Positions 56,170 to 64,000 of a DNA stretch of 64,000 bases are shown one piece after another; the stretch's first letter is position 1, and every line of letters begins with the position of its first letter. The notes under the pieces were generated by a model that saw only the letters and a list, made by a program, of their open reading frames with translations, did no database searches and was not told the origin of the DNA. The stretch covers positions 45,506,870-45,570,869 of the forward strand of contig CM051456.1 in assembly GCA_028274465.1 (NCBI GenBank), in the 5' to 3' direction. Both the position numbers and the translations under genes were made by a program. Source of the stretch: Plantago ovata. Its lineage: Eukaryota; Streptophyta; Magnoliopsida; Lamiales; Plantaginaceae.

Positions 56170-57728
56170 TCCTTTCACAAGTCCATTCTTGTATAATCAG
56201 TCGACCGAGGCCAAACCATTCGGTAACATCTAGTATCACGTTTTATTTACTCCTTCTCTTTTGCTAGGGACTAGCTTGAGTTTCATGAGGGGGGATGGGA
56301 TGTGAACCATGATGTTAAGTATTGTTTGGCTTTATGATGTTGAGTATGGTATCTTGTACTTTGTTTGCATTTGCACGTTTACCGACTTCTTAGTATTTAG
56401 TTGCATACACTACATTCATCCTAGTATAGTTTTGCATGTTTTTGTGTGGAGTTTATTGCCAAATTTTTTGAACTTTTTATTGGGTAGATTAACTAGTTAT
56501 GACCTTTGACCATGCGTTTCATCTCTATGAATTTGTTTGAGGTTTTTCTCGCTTGGCTTGTCACATTTATATATGCACTTAGTTAATCTTGGTAGTCTCG
56601 ACATCACTTAGTGGTGTTTTCTCTACTGCGGTTCACGAAGGCCTTTATAATAAGATGATGCATGTTAGAGTCTTGTGGTTGTTTTCCCATGTAATTATGT
56701 ACCTAAGAGGCAACAAGTCTTCACCTTGCTTTGAGATTTCTAAATGCCTAGGAAGGAGGTAGTGTGAGATTGTGTGATCCTTTGTTTGAAACATATTCTA
56801 ACGAATAGGTTCGGGGAGGGGGTTATACCATTATGATGACTTGTTTTTCAATTTTGAGTGTTGTGAGTTTGTTTTCCTTTTTCGTAGAGTTTGTTGCTCC
56901 AACCTATTCTTTCGAATAGGTTTGGGGAGGTCGTTTGTGAGTCATTGTAATTTCTTTTTCGTTGTGCTACTGCTGGCTATATACAAAAAAAAAAAGAAAA
57001 GAAGAAAAAAAAGCGAAAAAAAAAAAGAAAAAAAAGAAAAGATTCGAGGAAAAAGAAAAAATCTGGTAAAGAAAAAAAAGAAAAAATAGAAAAGACCCCA
57101 AAAAAGCAGAGAAGGGTCCAAAGCCAAAAAGCAGTTTAGCAAAATGTATGTTTGTCTCGTTTTTCAATTCTTGTAATGTTCGTAATCGAGTTGTAAAGTT
57201 TGTCTTTTGTTTGTTTGAGTGTCATTTGTTCTAGACCACCCTCGTCCTGCCATTCAGGAAGTGGTGATAGTTTATGACTTTTCTTGAGAGATGGGTAGAA
57301 TAGGGGAGTGTGAACTTTTAGGTAACCCTCCTTCGTTTGATGAGAGCCAGTACTGGTTCGACCTCTTTGAGGGAACGTCTTAACTTGGTGAACAACAGTA
57401 AGTCCTCAGTTTCATGGGCACGAGACAACAATTCGTATTTTAACATGTTTCGTTACGTCGTCACTGACTAGGTCCAGGTAGAGAATGTTACGAGAGACTA
57501 TCTTGTTTAACATAGTGCATATGTGAATGTGTATGAGTCAATCGAGGCATTCTTCAACCAATATCCATGTTATGATTTGTGTGGTCATTGTTCATAAGTT
57601 TTTGATAGACTCAATAGATTAGTTCATTTCATTTGGCATGAGACTCCATTTTGTGTGTTACATTGGTTTTTTGCATTAGAGTCTAGCTTAGTTGCTTGAG
57701 TACAACCAAAGGTTATGTTTGGGGAGTT
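56170..57728 (+). mobile_element. E2 3' internal non-coding region
   Basis: Standard Athila 3' region. G-run at about 56288; first hairpin decayed near 56789-56812 (CATATTC for CCTATTC), second intact at 56901-56922; A/G tract 56984-57095; GACCCC...GGGTCC pair near 57095-57120; polypurine tract ending 57728. Confidence 0.87.
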
Positions 57729-58934
57729 TGATGAACGTGTATTTTACATTTTCATTCGAGTCTTTTTCACCAATTTAGCTATCCTCTAGGTTAATTTAGC
57801 TTATATTTTAGTGCATTTTATTAGAATAGTGTCACGTTTCCCTTTTCTTTGCATTTTTCAGGCTTTAGGTAAACAAAAGTGTTTTTATGGGCAATATTGA
57901 TGAAGAGGATGAGGTTTTGGTGTTTCGAGGACATTCGTGGTGTATCTAGAAGGTTCCGAATGAGATTTGAGGCCTAGGGGACGAGTTTCAAGGCTTAAAG
58001 GTCACTAAAAGGCAAAATCCGAGTCCGAAAAGGAAAAGAAGACTAAAATCTCGCTGAAGCCGATCTGGACGTCCCAGGCGAACCGCATGGGACGTGGGGT
58101 GATTCGCCCCACACTAGGCGAATCGCCCGGCATCTGGGGTGGTTCGCCTGGGAGGTTTCCGAACATTATATATAGTTTGCCTATTTTTCTACGTTTTGAA
58201 CACCTTTTCACATTATTTTGAGAGACAAATTCTCCAGAGCCTGTTCTGGGAATTGTTAGCATAGAAGACTCTTTTTCTTATTGATTAAGAAGTTTTAGCA
58301 TAGAGATTGGACATCTTTGATCTTCGATTCTTGCTTGTGAGTTAGCAATTCATCGGAGATTGACAACCTTCGTTGGTAACTTGTATGTCACGATTTTTCT
58401 GCTTTTATTTATTTCATTCAACATGTTTTCATTCAATCTTGTTTTGATTCTTGTTGATTGCAATATGAGTAGCTAAATCTATCGTTGGTGATAGTATGTA
58501 ATTTCTTAGCTATGGTTCATGATTATGCATGAGTGGCTTCGCGCGTATAAGACTTGATTTATTGTTTTATTTCTTTGATCTATCTAAGCCATCTATCTTT
58601 GTAGTGTTGAATTGAAAGGAACACGTAGGACAATTCATGATCATAGATCTTTATACAAACTTCAAGTACTTCATGCATGATTATTACCCGTTGCTTTGAA
58701 TGACCATACTATCACTGACTTCCATCATATTGATAAGAAAAATATGTGCTTTGCTTGATTTCTGATTTATAGTTTAAGTTAAATTTGATAAAGCTAGTTA
58801 TAGTCCTTAGAGATCGACACTCGAGGTTATTTTACTTCTACACTACGTGTCTTGGTTTTCGTTGTAGTTGTGAATTGCCTTTGGCTAAAAAATAAATTTA
58901 TTTGATTAATTGGGTCTGACAATCTCGTTCATCA
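57729..58934 (+). mobile_element. Nested element E2, 3' LTR (subtype A)
   Basis: TGATGAACG...CGTTCATCA, 1206 bases, the same length as the 5' LTR. The sample I compared shows a few substitutions per hundred bases (for example TACATT for TACACT, GGCTTTAGG for GGTTTTAGG). GC cluster at 58068-58153. Confidence 0.96.
58068..58153. repeat. GC-rich palindrome cluster in LTR
   Basis: Same units as 50592-50676, with independent C-to-T changes. Confidence 0.88.
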
Positions 58935-58939
58935 GGTTG
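58935..58939 (+). repeat. Target site duplication GGTTG (right)
   Basis: Pairs with 50248-50252. Confidence 0.93.
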
Positions 58940-59137
58940 CAACACAATCTTGATGGATATGTTGCCCAACGCAACCGCGATTGGGAGATAGCTGAGGAGC
59001 ATCGCCGGAATGAGAGAGAGATTATGTGGGAGCAGCAACAGCTCATCAGTCACCAACAGGAGGCCCTACAACAATTCAATGATCTTCTGTCTGACTTGTG
59101 GAGGGACTATTATGGGGATTATGATCCTGATAATTAG
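58940..59137 (+). CDS. Outer Athila ORF2, part 3 (C-terminus)
   Basis: Continues in frame from 50252: QHNLDGYVAQRNRDWEIAEE, HRRNEREIMWEQQQL, a glutamine-rich helical, probably coiled-coil stretch, and LSDLWRDYYGDYDPDN with TAG at 59135-59137. The earlier ATG at 58910 lies in the E2 LTR and is spurious. This stretch is intact, unlike its counterpart in E2. Confidence 0.9.
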   Translation, partial: QHNLDGYVAQRNRDWEIAEEHRRNEREIMWEQQQLISHQQEALQQFNDLLSDLWRDYYGDYDPDN

Positions 59138-60642
59138 TCTTTTCACAAGTCCATTCTTGTATACTCAGCCGACCGAGGCCAAACCTCGGTAACATCTAGT
59201 ATCACTTTTTATTTCCTCATTCTCTTTTGCTAGGGACTAGATTGAGTTTCATGAGGGGGGATGGGATGTGAACCATGATGTTAGTATTGTTTGGCTTTTT
59301 GCATGTTGAGTATGGTATCTTGTATTTTGTTTGCATTTGCATTCGCACGTTTATCGCTTTCTTAGTATTTAGTTGCATACACTACATTCATCCTAGTATA
59401 GTTTTGCATGTTTTTATGTGGAGTTTATTGCCAAATTTTTTGAACTTTTTTATTGGGTAGATTAACTAGTTATGACCTTTGACCATGCGTTTCATCTCTA
59501 TGAATTTGTTTGAGGTTTTTCTCGCTTGGCTTGTCACATTTATATATGCACTTAGTTAAGCTTGGTAGTCTCGACATCACTTAGTGGAGTTTTTTCTACT
59601 GCGGTTCACGAAACACTTTATAATAAGATGATGCATGTTAGAGTCTTGTGGTTGTTTTCCCGTGTAATTATGTATATAAGAGGCCACAAGTCTTAACCTT
59701 GCTTTGAGATTGCTAAATGCCTAGGAAGGAGGTAGTGTGAGATTGTGTGATCCTTTGTTTGAAACCTATTCTAACGATGGTTATGCTATCATTATGACTT
59801 GTTTTTCGATTTTGAGTGTTGTGAGTCTGTTTTTCTTTTTCGTAAAGTTTGTTCTCCAACCTATTCTTTCGAATAGGTTTGGGGAGGTCGTTTGTGAGTC
59901 ATTGTAATTTATTTTTCGTTGTGCTACTGCTGGCTACAAAAAAAAAAAAAAAAAAAAAAAATCAAAAATTTCCAGAAATCTGGAAAAGAAAAAATAATGA
60001 AAAAAGACCCCAAAAAAGCAAAGAAGGGTCCAAAGAAAGCCAAAGATCGGTTTAGCAAAGTGTTTGTCTCGTTTTTTCAACTCTTGTAATGTTCGTAATC
60101 GAGTTGTAAAGTTTATCGTTTGTTTATTTTTAGTGTCATATGTTCTAGACTACCCTCGTCCTGCCATTCAGGAAGTGGTGATTAGTTTATGACTTTTCTT
60201 GAGAGATGGGTAGAATAGGGGAGTGTGATCTTTTAGGGAATCCTCCTTCGTTTGATGAGAGGCAGTATTGGTTCGACCTCTTTGAGGGAAAGTCTTAACT
60301 TGGTGAACAGTAGTAAGTCCTCAGTTTCATAGGCACGGGACAACCATTCGTATTTTAACATGTTTCATTGCGTCGTTACTGACTAGGTCCAGGTAGAGAA
60401 TGTTACGAGAGACTATCTTGTTTAACATAGTGCATATGTGAATGTGTATGAGTCAATTGAGGCATTCTTCAACCAAAATCCATGTTATGATTTGTATGGA
60501 CATGGTTCATAAGTTTTTGATAGATTCAATAGATTAGTTCATTTCATTTGGCATGAGACTCCACTTTGTGTGTTGCATTGGTTTTTTGCATTAGAGTCTA
60601 GCTAGTTGCTTGAGGACAAGCAAAGGTTCGGTTTGGGGAGTT
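59138..60642 (+). mobile_element. Outer element 3' internal non-coding region
   Basis: Standard Athila 3' region. The first hairpin is truncated near 59764-59780 (CTAACGATGG replaces the arm and the G-rich text), the second is intact at 59859-59880. An A-run of more than 20 starts at 59938, an A-rich tract runs to about 60000, a GACCCC...GGGTCC pair lies near 60006-60031, and the polypurine tract ends at 60642. Confidence 0.87.
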
Positions 60643-61839
60643 TGATGAACGTGTATTTTACACTTTCATTCGAGTCTTTTTCACCAATTTAGCTATCCTC
60701 TAGGATAATTTAGCTTATATTTTAGTGCATTTTATTAGAATAGTGTCACGTTTTCCTTTTCTTTGCATATTTCAGGTTTTAGATGAAAAACGTACTTTTG
60801 ATGGGCAATTATGGTGAAGAGAACGAAGTTTTGTTGCTTCAAGGTCATCCGTGGTGTATCTAGAAGTTTCAGACGAGTTTTGAGGCCTAGGGGACGAGTT
60901 TCAAGGCTTAAAGGACACTAGAAGGCAAAATTGAGTCAAAAAAGGAAACCTGAAGCCAAAAACTCGCTACCACCGAACTGGAGCTCCCAGGCGGTTCGCC
61001 CGGCACCCGGGGCGGTTCGCCTGGGACCCCAGGCGGTTCGCCCCCCATCTGTCGACTAGTATATATAGTTTCGCCTATTTAGTTCGTTTTTCATACTTTT
61101 TCACATTATTTTGAGAGAAAAATTCTCCAGTGCTTGTTCTGGGAATTATTAGCATAGAAGACTCTTTTTCTTATTGATTTGGAATCTTAAGCATAGAGAT
61201 TGGACATCTTTGATTTTCGATTCTTGCTTGTGAGTTAGCAATTCACCGGAGATTGACAACCTTCGTTGGTAAATTGTATCTCACGATTTTGCTGCTTTTG
61301 TTTATTCAATTCAACATGTTTTCATTGACTCTTGATTTGATTATGCTTGTTGATTGCGATGTATACATGAGTAGCTAAATCAAAGGTTGGTGATAGTATG
61401 TGAATTCATAGCTAGGGTTCTTAATTATGCATGAGTGGCTTCGCGCGTTTAAGACTTGATTTATTGTTTTATTTCTCTCATCTATCTAAGGCATCTATCT
61501 TCGTAGCTTAGTGTTAAATTGAAAGAAACACTAGGACAATTCATGATCATAGATTTCTATACAAACTTCAAGTACTTCATGTGTAATTAGAACACGATGC
61601 TTAGAACAATCATACTATCACTAACTTCCATCATAATTGAGAAGAAAAACCATTGCTAAATCGTTTTCTGATTTTATATTTGAAGTTAAATTAGTTAAAG
61701 CTAGTTATAGTCTTAGAGATCGACACTCGGGGTTATCTTACTTCTACACTACGTGCCTTGGTTTTCGTTGTAGTTGTGAGTTGCCTTTGGCTAAAAATAA
61801 ATTTATTTGATTAATTGAGTCTGACAATCTCGTTCATCA
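60643..61839 (+). mobile_element. Outer Athila element 3' LTR (subtype A)
   Basis: TGATGAACG...CGTTCATCA, 1197 bases. GC cluster 60983-61050, TATATATAG near 61061. The inner stem of the TAGCTA block is lost (CAAAGGTTGG at about 61382). The 5' LTR of this element is not in the window. Confidence 0.92.
60983..61050. repeat. GC-rich palindrome cluster in LTR
   Basis: CCCAGGCGGTTCGCC, GGGGCGGTTCGCC and CCAGGCGGTTCGCC, about 24 bases apart. Confidence 0.88.
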
Positions 61840-62938
61840 GGGACTATATGATATGACATAGAATATCCTCCTCGCATCACCTGTGCCCTGCCTCAGGGCC
61901 AGGAGCTGGGCCAAGAAGACCTACTATGGTTCAGACCATAATTGTGCCACTAGGAGCAATGAGAAGACCTGCAGCAAAGGAACCACCACGTGGCCTAGTA
62001 CTTGGGAAGAAGGCCCGCAGGAAAGATGCCTTGGTCAAGTACGTGGGTAGAAGATCCGCAGCAAAGAGCTCATCGCGTAGCCAAGTACGTGGGAAGAAGA
62101 CTCTCCAAGACCAGAGCCTAAGTCACTGGCCTGGTCCGCAAGAAGAAGCCTCCCCGCATGGTACTCCCGTTAGACCTGCGCGTAGGGAGTAACGTTGAAT
62201 ACCAGCTCTGCGCAAGAGAGGATTGCCCGCGTAGCGGATGCCTTGTCTGTGTTAAGCAGACAAGAAGTACAGAAGAACAGAGCTAAAAGCCGGAAAACAT
62301 GGAAGAAGGGTCCCGACATGGCCGCTTCTATATATAGAGGCCTTGGGGTCTCATTTGAAGATAACACTTATTCTGCCTTCCCATATTCTACTCTCTAAAT
62401 AGCTATTCCATAGCTCAAGTAAAGTCTCATACCGGTTTGTCCACGGTAAGCCGGTCAAAAGGGAACTAACTCCATTTCTCTCCCAAGCGCAGGTACCCGT
62501 AGGTCCAGGGCTAGAGGAATCCTCTAGTATAGAGGGTGATTATATGATAAGCCATTGATGTCTTAGTACAGTGCTTGTATTTTGTACTATTATATTGAGA
62601 TATATACTATTTGGTTATATCAGTTATGATTATGGATATTGTGTATGCTTTATTCATTATGAGTACCTAATAGGTACGTGTTGATGGTATGATGTAGGTT
62701 ATATTACCATGGATTAAGATTTTATAAGCATGAGGTTATGAAAGGGATGTGTATGTGTATGTCTATGGCCTGAATTATGTATAGTTTATGGTTTGCTAAT
62801 AGCAAAACCTTCGAATTAAGATAGTGACAGGATCCCAGGTCAATTAAATACTATAAACAATCGCTAATAATTTATCTTTGAATTGGATAGTGACAGTGTC
62901 CATGGTAGATTAAGGGCGATTATATAGCCATAACTACA
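61840..62938 (+). other. Unassigned LTR-like region
   Basis: No gene: the frames at 61926-62192 and 62195-62398 have repetitive Lys/Arg text from the sequence repeats. About 61915-62120 holds roughly three diverged copies of a unit with AAGAAG...GCAGCAAAG...CGTGG/CGTAG...GTACNTGGG. TATATATAG is at about 62330, followed by an AT-rich region and GTACCTAATAGGTAC, a near-perfect hairpin, at about 62664. The order (GC-rich repeats, TATA, AT-rich part) matches a retrotransposon LTR, but termini and family are not recognised. Confidence 0.45.
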
Positions 62939-63286
62939 TGTTAGGAAACTTGTAATTTTGATGAGCAATTAACCATGCTAAATTAAGTAAAGTCCAGTAA
63001 CTAGTTACTCTTAAGGTTCATAGGAATTTAGAATTTTGAGGACATTGTAAAAGAGGAACGTTTGCTGAAAGATTTAGTGTAGGTTCTATTTAGGTTCTTA
63101 AGCTTGATGATGATGTACTTTGTTTTTACAAACAATCTATTGAAGACCTAGAACCGCTCAGAAAGTGGAAAATTCGAAGACTGGAGATTTAGAAGAATTC
63201 TGGGAAAGGTATCTACAAAGGCACATGTTACTTCAGAAAGTGAGATTTTCAGCAACAACTTGCATAAGTGAAAATCTATATGACAT
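62939..63286 (+). mobile_element. S LTR, first 350 bases, truncated
   Basis: TGTTAGGAAACTTGTAATTT start, matching the left part of 41750 onward, cut within GAAAATCTATATGACAT by an inverted S LTR. No polypurine tract stands to its left, so it may be a 5' LTR or solo LTR that was interrupted. Confidence 0.9.
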
Positions 63287-64000
63287 TGTTGGTCCCTTTA
63301 AACAACAATAAAAGACTAGAGGGTAGTCTTTTTAAACTTTCGTCGTTTAAAAACTTTCTCAGCAAATGCTTATTACTTTTCAGTAATGAGTTTGCTGGTA
63401 CTTAACTTTCTCAGCAAGTACTTGTTACTTTTCAGTAAAGAGTATACTGGTACTTTAAAAACAGAGTGCGGAAGACTTTATACAATAAGTGCTTTTCAGA
63501 GAGTGCTAGTTTCAACAAATGAGCAAAGTGACAGTGTACAATAAATGTAGCTTGCTGAAAACTAAATGCGGTAAAGTCAATCACACAAACACTTTTATAG
63601 TGGTATCTGAGAGTGGCGTAATCTCTCAACTAATCCACTTTGTCCATTCTAGTACTGAATCCACTAAGATAAGATTGAGGTTCCTTACAAATCCTATCAC
63701 CAATGATTCTTCAGAAACCAAAGCACACTTGCTTCGTTTCCAACCTAACTAGAGAACTGTAACCTTGTTCTCCACCAAACTTGGAACTTATAATCAGCAA
63801 CACAATGCTTGATTAATTCCCCCTGAGTTTCACACCTAAAAAAGGGTGTTTATCAGTTAGAGAGGTTTGGGATGAGATCACTTGAGTATAACTTTTCAGC
63901 TATAACAAGTTATATAAAGAAACACATCTTGTAATACTTTTCAGTAAGCATATTAAGTTGTTTCTGGTGTCAAGACTTGTTCTTGTTCAAAAGAAAGAAC
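63287..64000 (-). mobile_element. S LTR on the minus strand, running off the window
   Basis: Begins TGTTGGTCCCTTTAAACAAC, the reverse of the LTR end, and follows 16249-16930 closely to the window edge. The G-run is reduced to GAGGG. It probably marks the edge of a minus-strand S element inserted into the LTR at 62939. Confidence 0.92.

Noticed and set aside
58005..58262. Minus-strand frames of 80-88 codons repeated in several LTRs (also 35685, 44024, 48580, 50529)
   Set aside because: They lie antisense in near-identical LTRs. Their Pro/Gly/Arg text is made by the GC palindromes, and their shared length follows from LTR similarity rather than from coding selection.
61926..62398. Two small plus-strand frames with Lys/Arg-rich text
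   Set aside because: They arise from the short sequence repeats of the LTR-like region; no motif, no context.
1..64000. Host genes, tRNA or rRNA genes
   Set aside because: Every long frame belongs to a retrotransposon or is antisense to one; no cloverleaf or rRNA core text was seen by eye. A tRNAscan and protein search would settle small cases.

Overview
This is a eukaryotic, almost certainly dicot plant, repeat-rich chromosomal window. I see no host gene, tRNA, rRNA or bacterial feature. Almost every base can be assigned to LTR retrotransposons nested in, deleted by or joined to one another. Three systems are present: (S) a Ty1/copia element of SIRE/Maximus type with a very large extra reading frame (ORF2) 3' of pol; (A) Athila-type Ty3/gypsy elements with about 1.2-1.4 kb LTRs running TGATGAACG...CGTTCATCA, a tRNA-Asp type primer site and a second 'plant transposon' ORF after pol; (T) a 5'-truncated Tork/Angela-like copia element with a 2.1 kb LTR. 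The species cannot be named from this sequence.

Layout. 1-721 is an indel-ridden scrap of S-ORF2 beside a 100-N gap (722-821). 822-12157 is an S element lacking its 5' LTR and gag: damaged pol (822-4075), a spacer with an array of related hairpins (4095-4455), a TATA box (about 4840), ORF2 (4981-10264, one stop and one frameshift) and its 3' LTR (10527-12157). An inverted partial S LTR follows (12158-13111). 13112-16144 is the 3' end of an Athila element. 16249-18609 is a minus-strand S element end (LTR plus the ORF2 C-terminus). 18610-23692 is a pol-less Athila derivative with two unlike LTRs. 23693-28559 is the T copia element. 28560-29147 is an inverted Athila LTR piece. 29148-36611 is an Athila pol with a solo LTR (31977-33271, TSD ACGAT) in its integrase, ending in a 3' LTR. 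36612-43318 is a third S-ORF2 copy (pseudogene) plus LTR.

43325-61839 is the 3' part of an outer Athila element. Its ORF2 is split by two complete, TSD-flanked insertions: 43750-49502 (TSD TTTAC; an unrelated gag, no pol) and 50253-58934 (TSD GGTTG; gag-protease-ORF2, no RT/integrase). The three ORF2 pieces join to exactly 456 codons without a frameshift, so the outer gene was open when it was invaded. 61840-62938 is an unassigned LTR-like region. 62939-64000 holds two head-to-head S LTR pieces.

Most notable non-gene structure: (1) a hairpin family in the S spacer with a constant loop and compensating stem changes; (2) clusters of GGCG-NNN-CGCC palindromes just upstream of the TATA box in every Athila-type LTR, recurring in internal and coding sequence; (3) the heptamer TTGCTGA, strongly over-represented through all parts of the S element; (4) paired CCTATTC/GAATAGG hairpins in each Athila 3' region. 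The pol-less Athila derivatives would need enzymes from a full-length relative. The only Athila RT here has FMDH in place of FMDD, and the T copia RT has YVDE in place of YVDD, so no copy in this window looks able to move by itself.
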